DNA from: an uncultured Pelagibacteraceae bacterium
Lineage (GTDB): Bacteria; Pseudomonadota; Alphaproteobacteria; Pelagibacterales; Pelagibacteraceae
Direction: 5' to 3'
NCBI GenBank assembly: GCA_902635335.1
Contig: CACPNO010000007.1
Coordinates: forward strand, 1 to 40,757
Length of the DNA stretch: 40,757 bases
Shown here in pieces: positions 15,783 through 25,393 of this stretch; positions within the stretch are counted from its first letter, which is position 1, and every line of letters starts with the position of its first letter. The notes below the pieces were generated by a model. That model worked only from the letters and a program-made list of their open reading frames with translations. It ran no database searches and had not been told where the DNA came from. Made by a program: the position numbers and the translations under genes.

Positions 15783-15789
15783 CTCCCTC
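15783..15789 (-). promoter_or_regulatory. Ribosome binding site of proteorhodopsin
   Basis: GAGGGAG on the minus strand, 6 bases before the ATG at 15776. It is the strongest Shine-Dalgarno sequence noticed in the window, where most genes rely on stop/start overlaps or AT-rich leaders, and it fits a highly expressed gene. It decides the start codon. Confidence 0.85.
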
Positions 15790-15806
15790 ATAGTTAGTTT
15801 TTTTAT

Positions 15807-15824
15807 TAGTTTAAATTTAAACTA
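15807..15824. promoter_or_regulatory. 18-base perfect palindrome in the proteorhodopsin leader
   Basis: TAGTTTAAATTTAAACTA is a perfect palindrome 30 to 48 bases upstream of the proteorhodopsin ATG. It may be an operator for a dimeric regulator. As RNA it could only form a hairpin of A-U pairs with a very tight loop, so DNA binding is the more likely use. AT-rich palindromes also arise by chance. Confidence 0.4.
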
Positions 15825-15844
15825 CAGACTAATCTAATGATTAG

Positions 15845-15856
15845 CCTAAAGTTAGG
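15845..15856. promoter_or_regulatory. Short inverted repeat in the proteorhodopsin promoter spacer
   Basis: CCTAAAGTTAGG: two 5-base arms around a 2-base centre, lying between the proposed -35 and -10 boxes of the proteorhodopsin promoter. It is a possible repressor or activator site, but short. Confidence 0.3.
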
Positions 15857-15990
15857 GTTAGATAGCAAAAAAATTTACTTTATTGAAGAGTTTTTGACCT
15901 CTAAAAAGTATTGATTTTACTTACTTTGTAAAATTAAATACAACCTGTTACATAAAATCATTATAAAAGTGAGTCAAAAAACAAATCACT

Positions 15991-17889
15991 ATGAAAAATA
16001 GTTTTAACAAAATTTATCAAGAATCTATTCAAAATCCCGAGGAATTTTGGAAAAATGTATCTGATGATGTCTTCTGGTTTAAAAAACCTACTAATATTTT
16101 AAACAAATCTAATCCTCCATTTTATAAATGGTTTGAAGATGGCGTTACAAACACCTGTTACAACGCTATTGATGTTCATATTGATAAAGGTAACGGTGAG
16201 AAGGCTGCTTTAATTTATGATAGCCCTATAACTAATAGTAAAGCAAAGTATACATACAATCAATTAAGAGAAAAAATATCAAAATTCGCTGGAGCACTTG
16301 ATAATCAAGGTATTAAAAAAGGTGACAGAGTAATAATTTATATGCCTATGATACCTGAGGCAGTTATTGCAATGCTTGCTTGTGGGAGGATTGGTGCAAT
16401 ACACTCGGTTGTCTTTGGTGGATTTGCTTCAAATGAATTAGCAAGCAGAATTGACGATAGTAAAGCTAAAATTTTAATTACCGCATCCTGTGGGTTTGAA
16501 CCTGGACGAACTGTTGAATATAGACCTTTAGTTGATAGAGCATTAAAGCTTTCAAAACATAAAGTTGAAAAAGTAATTTTCTTTCAAAGGAAAGATAACG
16601 AAGTAAAACTCAACTCTCCACTTGAAATCAGCTGGGATGAAGCACTTGTTAATGCCAAAAATAAAGATTGTGTTGAGATTGGAGCAAATGAATTTGCTTA
16701 CATTTTATACACTTCAGGAACAACAGGAATACCGAAAGGAATAGTTAGAGATATAGGAGGTCATATAGTTGCTCTTAAATGGACTATGAAAAATATTTAT
16801 AATATTGACGAGAATGATGTTTGGTGGTCAGCAAGTGATATTGGTTGGATCGTAGGGCATTCATACATTGTTTATGCTCCATTGTTCAAAGGATGTACTA
16901 CAGTTCTATTTGAAGGAAAACCAGTGGGAACTCCTGATGCAGGAGTTTTTTGGAGAATAATTTCTGAATATAAAATTAAATCTTTATTCACTGCTCCAAC
17001 AGCATTTAGAGCGATCAAAAAAGAGGACCCTGATGGAAAGTTTTTTTCAAAGTATGATTTGAGTTCATTCGAGTCTTTATTTTTAGCTGGAGAAAGAGCT
17101 GATCCTGATACAATAAAATGGGCTGAAAATCTTTTAAATGTTCCAGTTATAGATCACTGGTGGCAAACAGAAACTAGTTGGGCGATTAGTTCAAATTGTA
17201 CTGGGATAGAAATGCAAAAAACTAAGTATGGTTCAGCATGTAAAGCAGTTCCAGGTTATGATGTAAAAATAATTAAACCAGATCATTCAATTGCAGAACC
17301 TAATGAGATGGGAGATATAGTTGTAAAATTACCATTACCACCAGGAACATTTCCAACACTTTGGAATGCTGATAAGAGATACAAAGAAAATTATATGACT
17401 AATTATGAGGGTTACTATCAAACCTATGATGCAGGTCACATAGATGAAGATGGATACATATGGATTATGTCACGGACAGATGACATAATTAATGTTGCTG
17501 GTCATAGATTATCGACAGGTGCAATTGAGGAAGTTTTATCTGAACATCAATCAGTTGCTGAGTGTGCCGTTCTTGGAATTGCGGATAAATTAAAAGGACA
17601 ATTGCCAATTGGTTTAGTTGTTTTAAAATCTGGAGTTGAAAAAGATAATGAAACAATTTCAAAAGAATGTATTCAAATGGTTAGAAATAAAATTGGACCA
17701 GTGGCTGCGTTTAAAGTTGTTATAGTTATTAAAAGATTACCTAAAACAAGATCAGGAAAAATATTGAGAGGAACTATTAGAAAAATTGCTGACAAGGAAG
17801 ATTACAAAATGCCAGCAACAATCGATGATCCAGCAATTTTAGATGAGATCACACAAAGTTTAATAGATAACAATATTCTCACCAGATAG
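15991..17889 (+). CDS. prpE: Propionyl-CoA synthetase (acyl-CoA synthetase family)
   Basis: 632 residues. ATP-dependent acyl-CoA ligase forming propionyl-CoA or acetyl-CoA through an acyl-adenylate. The AMP-binding P-loop is YTSGTTGIPKGIVRD followed by GGHIVALKW, and that Arg-Asp-x-Gly-Gly-His tail is the mark of the PrpE/ACSS3 branch rather than acetyl-CoA synthetase. Further motifs are SVVFGGFAS, WWSASDIGWIVGHSY, HWWQTETSWAI, SRTDDIINVAGHRLSTG, and the C-terminal TRSGKILRGTIRK, whose Lys is the catalytic and acetylation-regulated residue. The length is normal. It is monocistronic, divergent from proteorhodopsin and convergent with dihydroorotase, with 6 bases between stops. Distinguishing propionate from acetate preference needs biochemistry. 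Confidence 0.88.
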   Translation: MKNSFNKIYQESIQNPEEFWKNVSDDVFWFKKPTNILNKSNPPFYKWFEDGVTNTCYNAIDVHIDKGNGEKAALIYDSPITNSKAKYTYNQLREKISKFAGALDNQGIKKGDRVIIYMPMIPEAVIAMLACGRIGAIHSVVFGGFASNELASRIDDSKAKILITASCGFEPGRTVEYRPLVDRALKLSKHKVEKVIFFQRKDNEVKLNSPLEISWDEALVNAKNKDCVEIGANEFAYILYTSGTTGIPKGIVRDIGGHIVALKWTMKNIYNIDENDVWWSASDIGWIVGHSYIVYAPLFKGCTTVLFEGKPVGTPDAGVFWRIISEYKIKSLFTAPTAFRAIKKEDPDGKFFSKYDLSSFESLFLAGERADPDTIKWAENLLNVPVIDHWWQTETSWAISSNCTGIEMQKTKYGSACKAVPGYDVKIIKPDHSIAEPNEMGDIVVKLPLPPGTFPTLWNADKRYKENYMTNYEGYYQTYDAGHIDEDGYIWIMSRTDDIINVAGHRLSTGAIEEVLSEHQSVAECAVLGIADKLKGQLPIGLVVLKSGVEKDNETISKECIQMVRNKIGPVAAFKVVIVIKRLPKTRSGKILRGTIRKIADKEDYKMPATIDDPAILDEITQSLIDNNILTR

Positions 17890-17895
17890 ATTAGA

Positions 17896-19206
17896 TTAAT
17901 TATCAAACTTCAAGGGCTTGCCTGACGCTTCACCAAGGATTTTTCCATCTTTCATTTTAATCTCTCCATTTATGATTGTATAAACTGGAGTTCCCTTAAA
18001 CTTGTGTCCATCGAAAGGTGACCATCCACACTTACTCTCAATTTTTTCATTTTTTATTTCTATAATTTTGTTCATATCCACAATTGTAAAATCTGCATCA
18101 TAGTCTTCCTTTATATATCCCTTGCCTATAATACCAAAAATTTTCACTGGATTTTCACAAACAAGATTCATAAGCTGAACTAAAGTTAGTTTTCCTTCAT
18201 TTACATGGTTCAACATCACAGGTAATAAGGTCTGAACCCCAGGCATTCCGGAGGGGGTATCCGGATATTCTTTATCTTTATTGACTTTAAGATGAGGAGC
18301 GTGATCTGAACCAATAGTATCATTATAATTATTTCTTACCGCATACCACAGCCTATCGTAATGACTTTTTTCTCTAATTGGTGGATTCATCTGAGCATAA
18401 GTTCCAAGTTTATCGTAACAATCTGGTGCATACATTGTTAAATGCTGTGGAGTTATTTCAAAAGTTATATCCCCTTTATTCTGAGATAAAAAATCAATCT
18501 CCTGTTTCGTTGTAATATGAAGTATATGGGCTTTTTTACCTAATCTTTTTGCTATTTTAACAATCTTCCTTGTAGAAGAAATTGCACATTCTTCGTCCCT
18601 CCATATTGGATGAGAATGAACGTTGCCTTTTTCTCTTAACTTTTTTCTAAGATTTAAAATATCTTCATCTTCTGAGTGTACTGCAACGATTTTAGAAGTA
18701 CTTTCAAATACTTTTTCAATATCCTCTTCTTTATGAACTAATAAAGTTCCAGTGGAAGAACCTGCAAATAGTTTTACTCCACAACATCCATCTAAACCCT
18801 TAAGATCAGCTAATTCGTTTTGATTAGTAGGAGTTGCACCAAAATAAAACGCATGATTACAAAACATTCTATTTTTTGCTAAATCTATTTTTCTTTTAAA
18901 TTCTGCTTTGTTTGTAGTTGCAGGATTGGTATTTGGCATTTCAAACACTGAGGTAATGCCTCCAACAATTGCCGCTCTACTTCCTGAAGCTAAATCCTCT
19001 GTATCTGTTGAGCCTGGTTCTCTAAAATGTGTTTGAGTATCAATGCAACCGGGAAGAACAGTAAGTCCGCTTGCATCTATTGATTGACTTGATTCTTCTT
19101 CTAACTTACCAATTTTTACAATCTTGCTATTTTTAATACCTATATCAACATCTTTAAGATCTTTATCAATATAACATTTACCATTTTTGATTATTAGGTC
19201 TAACAT
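17896..19206 (-). CDS. pyrC: Dihydroorotase-type amidohydrolase
   Basis: 436 residues. Cyclic amidohydrolase closing carbamoyl-aspartate to dihydroorotate in pyrimidine synthesis. The metal-site features are the N-terminal DTQTHFREPG (Gln58, His60), GVKLFAGSSTG with the carboxylated Lys145, AVHSED with His177, HILHIT (about 227-230), and IGSDHAPH with Asp301. The first His of the usual HxH pair is Gln here. I recall the DTQxHFREPG form from a group of alphaproteobacterial proteins validated as dihydroorotase, so the substitution does not by itself exclude activity. Alternatives are allantoinase or a non-catalytic PyrC-like subunit. It is divergent from ygfZ across 42 bases. Confidence 0.8.
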   Translation of the reverse strand: MLDLIIKNGKCYIDKDLKDVDIGIKNSKIVKIGKLEEESSQSIDASGLTVLPGCIDTQTHFREPGSTDTEDLASGSRAAIVGGITSVFEMPNTNPATTNKAEFKRKIDLAKNRMFCNHAFYFGATPTNQNELADLKGLDGCCGVKLFAGSSTGTLLVHKEEDIEKVFESTSKIVAVHSEDEDILNLRKKLREKGNVHSHPIWRDEECAISSTRKIVKIAKRLGKKAHILHITTKQEIDFLSQNKGDITFEITPQHLTMYAPDCYDKLGTYAQMNPPIREKSHYDRLWYAVRNNYNDTIGSDHAPHLKVNKDKEYPDTPSGMPGVQTLLPVMLNHVNEGKLTLVQLMNLVCENPVKIFGIIGKGYIKEDYDADFTIVDMNKIIEIKNEKIESKCGWSPFDGHKFKGTPVYTIINGEIKMKDGKILGEASGKPLKFDN

Positions 19207-19248
19207 TTATAAAAAAAGTACTTATATCATTTGTTATAGTATTACAAT

Positions 19249-20130
19249 ATGAATAGAAATAGTATTTACATTCTCGAGAATAGAGGTCTCCTTTATATAA
19301 ATGGAGATGATGCTAAAGAATTTTTACAAAATATAATTACAAACAATATAGAAAGTGTATCAGAAGTTAGAAGTTGTTTTTCAGCTCTTTTAACTCCTCA
19401 AGGCAAATATCTTTACGATTTTATAATTATTAAACACAAATCTGGTTATTTTTTAGATTGTGAAAAAAAGATTATAGAAAGTTTATATAAACAGTTAAAT
19501 TTATATAAGTTGAGATCTAAAGTAGAGATCATCAATCTAAGCAATGAGTTTGTTGTTGCTAACTTAACAAAAGAAAAATTTTTAGAATTAGAAAATTCAA
19601 AGGATGAGATAGGTTTTACAATTAAATTTAGAGAAGATCCTATTTTCTTAGATCCAAGGTCTGATAAATTAGGAGCTCGATTAGTGATTAATTTAGAAAA
19701 ATTGTATCTTTCTATAAAAAAATTGGGATTAAAAGTCTCTGATGTTAATGAATATTATAATTATAGTCATGAATTAGGAATTGCTCAAGTTGATACAAAC
19801 AAACTTCAGGATAAAATATTTGGAATCGAATGTAATTTTGAAGAATTAAATGCAATTGACTTTAAAAAAGGATGTTATGTAGGACAAGAAAATACAGCAA
19901 GAATAAAACTTAAAGATAAACTTAATAAAAGACTATTCGCAATTAAAGTTTTAGATGGAGAAATCAATAGTGACGAAATTACTTCTGAAAATAAAAATAT
20001 TGGAAAGTTATTAATCAATAATATAAATCCATTTGCTTTACTAAAACTGGAGGATAAAAGCTTTAATTTTGACAAAGACCTTAGATGTGGAGATGCAAAA
20101 ATAAAGGTGTTAAAACCATATTGGTTTTAG
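19249..20130 (+). CDS. ygfZ: Folate-binding Fe-S cluster protein YgfZ (CAF17-like)
   Basis: 293 residues, a GcvT-fold protein that uses tetrahydrofolate and helps maintain or repair certain 4Fe-4S enzymes in the cytoplasm. The diagnostic motif KGCYVGQE is at residues 207-214, with the conserved Cys209, followed by NTARIK. N-terminal matches include LYINGDDAKEFLQNIITNNI and CFSALLTPQGKYLYDF, also typical. It lacks the extended aminomethyltransferase C-terminus. It may support the many Fe-S enzymes of SAR11 metabolism. Its stop lies 1 base from the convergent MazG-like gene. Confidence 0.88.
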   Translation: MNRNSIYILENRGLLYINGDDAKEFLQNIITNNIESVSEVRSCFSALLTPQGKYLYDFIIIKHKSGYFLDCEKKIIESLYKQLNLYKLRSKVEIINLSNEFVVANLTKEKFLELENSKDEIGFTIKFREDPIFLDPRSDKLGARLVINLEKLYLSIKKLGLKVSDVNEYYNYSHELGIAQVDTNKLQDKIFGIECNFEELNAIDFKKGCYVGQENTARIKLKDKLNKRLFAIKVLDGEINSDEITSENKNIGKLLINNINPFALLKLEDKSFNFDKDLRCGDAKIKVLKPYWF

Positions 20131-20131
20131 A

Positions 20132-20503
20132 TTATTTAATAAATTTTGATAAATCTGGTTTGAAATAATCTGGTCCTTTCATAACTTTTCCAAATTCATT
20201 ATATATTGGTTTTCCATCTTTTCCTAATTTGCTCATATTGGACTTTTGAACTTCCTCAAAGCATTTGTCTAAATTAATTCCAAAAGCGTGTCCGGCACCA
20301 TAAGTAACATATAAAATATCTGTTAATGCATCTGCAACTTCAGTTAAATTTTTTTCTGATATTGCTTGCTTTAGCTCTTCTAACTCCTCATTAATTAATG
20401 AAATTCTTAATGAATTAATTTTATCTGTGCTTAAACTTGAAGAATCTTTAACATCTTGATTAAAGGTTTTCATGAAGACACCAACTTTTTCGAAATTTGT
20501 CAT
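20132..20503 (-). CDS. MazG/PRA-PH-like nucleotide pyrophosphohydrolase
   Basis: 123 residues, all-helical. The metal-binding signature of the all-alpha NTP pyrophosphatase superfamily is visible as INEELEELKQA (ExxE) and VADALTDILYVTYGAG (DxxxD), about 20 residues apart. A C-terminal segment, KLGKDGKPIYNEFGKVMKGP, is characteristic of a phage- and bacteria-borne subgroup annotated as phosphoribosyl-ATP-diphosphatase-like or NTP-PPase. The likely role is hydrolysis of non-canonical or surplus NTPs to NMP and pyrophosphate. It is a single-domain form, half the size of MazG proper. Divergent from fumC across 67 bases. Confidence 0.82.
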   Translation of the reverse strand: MTNFEKVGVFMKTFNQDVKDSSSLSTDKINSLRISLINEELEELKQAISEKNLTEVADALTDILYVTYGAGHAFGINLDKCFEEVQKSNMSKLGKDGKPIYNEFGKVMKGPDYFKPDLSKFIK

Positions 20504-20570
20504 TATACTCCTATATGATTTTATTATTATTTAATATATAAGTGTTAAAATATACTCTCAAAAGTAAAAT

Positions 20571-21959
20571 ATGAAATTCAGAAAAGAATATGACAGTATT
20601 GGTTCTATAAATGTGCCTGTGGATAAGTATTGGGGTGCATCCACACAAAGATCAAAAAAATACTTTGATATTGGAGATATATTAGTCAGACCAAAGTTAA
20701 TAAAATCCATAGCTATTATAAAAAAGGCAGCAGCTATTACAAATTATAAAAATAAAGATATTAGTTCAAAAGTTTATAAATCGATTGTACGTGCATCTAA
20801 TGAAGTAATTAATGGGAAATTAGATAATCATTTCCCCCTTAAAGTTTGGCAGACTGGTTCTGGCACACAAACAAATATGAACGTGAATGAGGTTATTTCT
20901 AATAGAGCAATTGAAATACTAAAAGGTAAAAAGGGTACAAAAAAACCTGTACATCCCAATGATCACGTAAATAAATCCCAGTCTACTAATGATGTATTTC
21001 CGACTGCAATGCATATTGCAATAGCAATGGAAACTAGAGAAAAACTATTACCAAGCTTAGTATTATTAAATAAAGAATTAAAAAAAAAGGTAAGTGAATT
21101 TAATAAAATAGTTAAAATAGGTAGAACACACCTGCAAGATGCTACTCCTTTATCATTAGGTCAAGAATTTTCTGGCTATCAATCTCAACTAGAAGAATGC
21201 ATTAAAAGAATAAAAAATTCATTGAATGAAATTTATTATTTAGCGCAAGGTGGGACGGCAGTAGGTACAGGTATTAATACCAAAAAAAATTTTGATAAGA
21301 AAATAGTTAATGAAATTAAAAAAATTACCAAGTTACCTTTTAAGCCTGCTAAAAATAAGTTTGCTGCACTTGCCGCTCATGATGCAATAGTAAATTATTC
21401 GGGCACATTAAATACAACTGCAGTATGTTTAATGAAAATAGCAAATGATATTAGATTTTTAGGCTCAGGACCAAGAGCTGGATATGGAGAGTTGATATTG
21501 CCAGAGAATGAACCAGGATCATCAATTATGCCTGGTAAAGTAAATCCTACTCAATGTGAGGCTGTAACAATGGTATGTGTGAAAGTAATTGGTAACCACA
21601 ATGGAATTACAATGGCTGGTTCACATGGTCATTTTGAGCTTAATGTTTTTAAACCTTTAATAATTCACAATGTACTTCAATCAATACAAATTCTCTCAGA
21701 TAGTACAAAAAGTTTTGCAAATTTTTGTATCTCTGGACTAAAAGCTGATAAAAATAGAATTAAACACTTAGTAGAGAACTCTTTAATGCTAGTGACTGCC
21801 TTATCTCCAAAGATTGGCTACGATAATGCTGCAAAGATTGCAAAGAATGCATTAAAAAATAAAACTACTCTAAAAGCTGAAGCACTTAAATCAGGATTAA
21901 TAAATGAGAGAGATTATAATAAAATTGTTAATCCTAATAAAATGATAAAACCAGACTAA
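20571..21959 (+). CDS. fumC: Class II fumarate hydratase
   Basis: 462 residues. Reversible hydration of fumarate to malate in the TCA cycle; an oxygen-stable, iron-free homotetramer. Signatures are WGASTQRS at the N-terminus, [18 protein letters not shown] (about 96-113), [19 protein letters not shown] (about 184), and the superfamily signature [16 protein letters not shown] (about 316-331), which holds the catalytic Ser loop. The length matches FumC (about 463-467). A possible -10 box TATACT at 20551-20556 precedes the start, with no clear -35. It overlaps the convergent AsmA-like gene by 4 bases. Confidence 0.96.
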   Translation: MKFRKEYDSIGSINVPVDKYWGASTQRSKKYFDIGDILVRPKLIKSIAIIKKAAAITNYKNKDISSKVYKSIVRASNEVINGKLDNHFPLKVWQTGSGTQTNMNVNEVISNRAIEILKGKKGTKKPVHPNDHVNKSQSTNDVFPTAMHIAIAMETREKLLPSLVLLNKELKKKVSEFNKIVKIGRTHLQDATPLSLGQEFSGYQSQLEECIKRIKNSLNEIYYLAQGGTAVGTGINTKKNFDKKIVNEIKKITKLPFKPAKNKFAALAAHDAIVNYSGTLNTTAVCLMKIANDIRFLGSGPRAGYGELILPENEPGSSIMPGKVNPTQCEAVTMVCVKVIGNHNGITMAGSHGHFELNVFKPLIIHNVLQSIQILSDSTKSFANFCISGLKADKNRIKHLVENSLMLVTALSPKIGYDNAAKIAKNALKNKTTLKAEALKSGLINERDYNKIVNPNKMIKPD

Positions 21960-23329
21960 CTATTTATAATATTTTTAACTAAAGACTTAAGTTCTTGGGA
22001 ATTTCTAATATTATATCTAGAATTACTATTTTTTTTGTCTTGATTGATATCTTCATTAATTTTTATATCAAATATTGATATTAATCCGGAGTTTATATTT
22101 TTTTCAATTTTAAAATTGATGACATTAATATTCTTAACTTTGTCTAATTTTAGCTGAAATTTTTTGGCAAACTGATTTTTATTTTTTATTGATAAAGAAT
22201 TTGATGAACTAAATATTGTATCACCACTTTCCTCACTATATTTTATTTCAGTTTTAATTGTGCCAATATCACCAATATTGAATAAAAGTTCTGTTAAATT
22301 GATAGTTTTTTGTCTTATATTAAAATTTATACTTCCATTTCTTATAAGTTCATGCTCAATATTAGTTAAAATTAGTTTAACATCTCCATTTAAATTTCCT
22401 AATAAATCAGGCTTTAAACTTGCAATAGAAAATAATAATTTATCAATCAAAAAATTTAAATTTGGTTTGTTTAAGGTAATATTCGAATTAAGATAAAACG
22501 GTGATAACTCTATTTTTGTGTCAAATTTAATATTGTTAGTATTATCAGGTGAATTTAAAGTAATTAGATTATTTGTAAGGATATAATCTACTTCAATATT
22601 TTGATTTAAGAAATTTATTATTGTTGATCCTTTAAATTCAGAACTATTACTATAATTTAACCTATTTTTTAGTAAAATATTAGGGTCTTCAAAATTTACT
22701 TCTATTTGTGAATTCATTTGAGAATTAAATTTTTTTTTCCAAAATGATTTAAAGTTTAAATCAAACAAATTTCCTTTGATATTTAATTTTTTAAAATCAT
22801 CTGATTTAGAGGTAGTAAAATTAATTTTTTCTATTGGAGATATAATTAAAGTTTCATTATTATCATCAATTATAAATACCTTACTTTTTTTTATATAAAA
22901 AGGTTTACTTTTACTATTGTGAAAAAAATTTCTGAGAATTTTGTATTCTTTTTTTTTTAATAGAAAATTTATATTTTGTATCTCAAATTTTTCAAAATTA
23001 ATTTTAGATTTTGGATATAAACTGTTAGATAACAAATAGATCTTAAGATTCTTAATATCTATTAACATATCTTGATCATTATTTTCATTTATTGATAACG
23101 ATGAGTCACTAATTAATAAATGAGGTTTTGGAAGTAATTGATACTTTATGTCACCATTTATGTTCAGGTTAATATCAAAATCAGAATAAAATTTACTCTC
23201 GATGATGTTTTCTATACTTTTATAATTAAATAAAACTGGTATTGATAAATAAATGCCAAATATAAAAAACAACGCTATTAATATGAAAATGCCTTTGATA
23301 AATACTGGTATTTTCTTAATTTTATTCAT
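21956..23329 (-). CDS. AsmA-like inner-membrane protein
   Basis: 457 residues. One N-terminal membrane span (about 10-34, [21 protein letters not shown]), then a long beta-rich periplasmic domain rich in Asn, Ile and Lys. The segment after the anchor, [20 protein letters not shown] (about 57-76), has the G-x-I-x-(W/Y)-x-x-x-P-x-P pattern of AsmA-family proteins. That family includes bridge-like lipid-transfer or outer-membrane-maintenance proteins such as AsmA, TamB and YhdP. It is shorter than AsmA (617 residues) and highly divergent, so the function is inferred: envelope lipid transport or outer-membrane assembly. It stands alone on the minus strand, divergent from uvrD across 33 bases. Confidence 0.62.
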   Translation of the reverse strand: MNKIKKIPVFIKGIFILIALFFIFGIYLSIPVLFNYKSIENIIESKFYSDFDINLNINGDIKYQLLPKPHLLISDSSLSINENNDQDMLIDIKNLKIYLLSNSLYPKSKINFEKFEIQNINFLLKKKEYKILRNFFHNSKSKPFYIKKSKVFIIDDNNETLIISPIEKINFTTSKSDDFKKLNIKGNLFDLNFKSFWKKKFNSQMNSQIEVNFEDPNILLKNRLNYSNSSEFKGSTIINFLNQNIEVDYILTNNLITLNSPDNTNNIKFDTKIELSPFYLNSNITLNKPNLNFLIDKLLFSIASLKPDLLGNLNGDVKLILTNIEHELIRNGSINFNIRQKTINLTELLFNIGDIGTIKTEIKYSEESGDTIFSSSNSLSIKNKNQFAKKFQLKLDKVKNINVINFKIEKNINSGLISIFDIKINEDINQDKKNSNSRYNIRNSQELKSLVKNIINS

Positions 23330-23362
23330 TAATTTAATATCGCTTAAATTAAAAAAAAATAA

Positions 23363-25393
23363 ATGATGAATTTAGATTATTTAACAAATCTTAATAGAAG
23401 TCAGGAAGAGGCTGTTCAGCATTTAAACGGACCTCTTTTGATTGTTGCAGGAGCTGGGTCAGGAAAAACAAGGGTTCTTACTGCTAGAATTGCTCATATT
23501 GTTAAACAACATAAAGCATTTCCTAATCAAGTATTGGCAGTAACATTTACAAATAAAGCTGCGAAAGAAATGCAATTAAGGGTGTCAAAATTCTTAAGAA
23601 AAGAAGCAACTGGTCTCCCTTGGTTAGGGACCTTCCATTCAATTAGTGCAAAAATATTAAGAAAACATGCAGAAGCAGCTGGATTAAAATCAAACTTTTC
23701 AATTATTGATCAAGATGACCAAGTAAGATTAATAAAAAATATTTGTAAATCTGAGAACATAGATACAAAAAAAATATCTCCAAAATATATATTGGCAGTA
23801 ATTGATAAGTGGAAAAATAAAGGCTTTTACCCAGACGAAGTTGTACTCAAGCGTAAACACATATTAGAAAAAAACTTTCTTGGGATATATAAAATATATC
23901 AACAAAAACTAATAGATTTAAACACTGCTGATTTCAGTGACTTAATACTTCACACTGTAAAAATTTTTGAAAAACACAGTGATATATCAAAAATGTATTC
24001 TAAAAAATTTAAGTATATTTTAGTCGATGAATATCAAGATACAAACTTTATTCAAAGCGAGTGGCTGAAACATTTAGCAGAATATAATCAAAATATTTGC
24101 TGTGTTGGAGATGATGACCAGTCAATATATAGTTGGAGAGGAGCAGAAATTAAAAATTTTCTTCAATTTGAAAATATTTATGAAAATACAAAAATAATAA
24201 GATTAGAAAAAAATTACAGATCAACCCAAAATATTTTAAATGTTGCATCTAATATAATTGAAAACAATCAAAATAGAGTTGGAAAAAAACTTTTTACAGA
24301 TCAAGAAGACGGAGAGCTTGTGACATTAAATTGTTTTAGAAATGTAAAAGACGAGGCAACTGAAATAGCTACTAATATTGAAGATTTCAAAAATAAATTT
24401 TCATTAAATGAAGTTGCAATTCTTGTTAGAGCTATTTTTCAAACTAGAGAATTTGAAGAAAGGTTTTTAAAAATTGGTATTCCATACCGAATTATTGGAG
24501 GTATTAAATTTTATGAAAGAGCAGAAGTAAAGGATTGTGTTGCGTACCTAAAAACAGTTTTTCAACCTCAAGACGACTTGGCCTTTGAGAGAATCTTAAA
24601 TGTACCAAAAAGATCTATAGGAGATACAACAGTAAAAGCTATAAATCATTTTGCTAAATTAAATAAATGTTCACTGGAAGTTGCTTCAAGACATTTAATT
24701 GAACAGAACAAAATTAAACCTAAAACAAAAATAGGTTTAAATTCTCTCCTAAATCTTTTAGTCAAATGGAGACATGATTTAAAGAATAAAGTGAGTCATA
24801 ATAAATTATTACAAACAATTCTTGATGAGTCTGGATATAGTGAAATGCTTAAAAATAAGAAAGACTTAGAAAATGAAAATAGATTAGAAAATATTAAAGA
24901 ATTATTAAGTGCGATGAAAGAATTTGATAATTTGGAGAGTTTTTTAGAGCATGTTGCTCTCGCAACATCATTAGATCAAGATTGGCAAAGTGAAAAAGTT
25001 AATTTAATGACAATACACGCTTCCAAAGGACTGGAATTTGATGTCGTATTCTTACCTGGGTGGGAGGAAGGTTTATTTCCACATCAGAAAAGCATTGAGG
25101 AAAAAGGTGAGAGCGGATTAGAGGAAGAAAGAAGACTAGCTTATGTTGCAATTACCAGGGCAAAAAAGCTAGCAAAAATATCATTTTCTATGAACAGATT
25201 TTACCAAGGAGATTGGATTGACAGCATGGCTTCAAGATTTGTAGATGAGCTACCAGATGAATATATTAAAAAAAATAATAACTTTATTGATGAAAAAGAG
25301 GAAGATTTTGAATTCAACCAAGATATAGATTTTGATACTGATAGTGAAATTAGAAGTCCTGGTTGGATACGTTATCAAAAAAAATTAAAATGA
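23363..25393 (+). CDS. uvrD: DNA helicase II, UvrD/PcrA
   Basis: 676 residues (675 if the second of two adjacent ATG codons is used). SF1A 3'-5' helicase acting in nucleotide excision and mismatch repair and in dismantling protein-DNA complexes. Motifs in order are Q-motif LNRSQEEAV, Walker A GAGSGKT, TFTNKAAKEM (Ia), Walker B VDEYQDTN, GDDDQSIYSWRGA (III), RLEKNYRS (IV), TIHASKGLEFDVVFLPG (V) and RRLAYVAITRAKK (VI). The C-terminal Tudor-like region that ends E. coli UvrD is replaced by a short acidic linker and the terminal SPGWIRYQKKLK. The stop overlaps the pepP-like start as ATGA. Confidence 0.95.
   Translation: MMNLDYLTNLNRSQEEAVQHLNGPLLIVAGAGSGKTRVLTARIAHIVKQHKAFPNQVLAVTFTNKAAKEMQLRVSKFLRKEATGLPWLGTFHSISAKILRKHAEAAGLKSNFSIIDQDDQVRLIKNICKSENIDTKKISPKYILAVIDKWKNKGFYPDEVVLKRKHILEKNFLGIYKIYQQKLIDLNTADFSDLILHTVKIFEKHSDISKMYSKKFKYILVDEYQDTNFIQSEWLKHLAEYNQNICCVGDDDQSIYSWRGAEIKNFLQFENIYENTKIIRLEKNYRSTQNILNVASNIIENNQNRVGKKLFTDQEDGELVTLNCFRNVKDEATEIATNIEDFKNKFSLNEVAILVRAIFQTREFEERFLKIGIPYRIIGGIKFYERAEVKDCVAYLKTVFQPQDDLAFERILNVPKRSIGDTTVKAINHFAKLNKCSLEVASRHLIEQNKIKPKTKIGLNSLLNLLVKWRHDLKNKVSHNKLLQTILDESGYSEMLKNKKDLENENRLENIKELLSAMKEFDNLESFLEHVALATSLDQDWQSEKVNLMTIHASKGLEFDVVFLPGWEEGLFPHQKSIEEKGESGLEEERRLAYVAITRAKKLAKISFSMNRFYQGDWIDSMASRFVDELPDEYIKKNNNFIDEKEEDFEFNQDIDFDTDSEIRSPGWIRYQKKLK

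Larger units (their letters stand above)
15777..15990. promoter_or_regulatory. Divergent regulatory region between proteorhodopsin and propionyl-CoA synthetase
   Basis: About 200 non-coding bases, the longest such stretch in the window. On the minus strand a possible promoter for proteorhodopsin has TTGCTA (15863-15868), 17 bases, then GCTAAT (15840-15845), which would give a leader of nearly 60 bases. On the plus strand TTGATT (15911-15916), 17 bases, then TTAAAT (15934-15939) is a weak candidate for the synthetase gene. Two palindromes lie inside. None of the promoter matches is strong. Confidence 0.4.

Noticed and set aside
15777-15791. Earlier ATG for proteorhodopsin at 15791
   Set aside because: That ATG overlaps the GAGGGAG ribosome site that serves the ATG at 15776.
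15961-15990. TATAAA at 15962-15967 as the -10 box of the propionyl-CoA synthetase gene
   Set aside because: No -35-like sequence at proper spacing; such matches are frequent in DNA this AT-rich.
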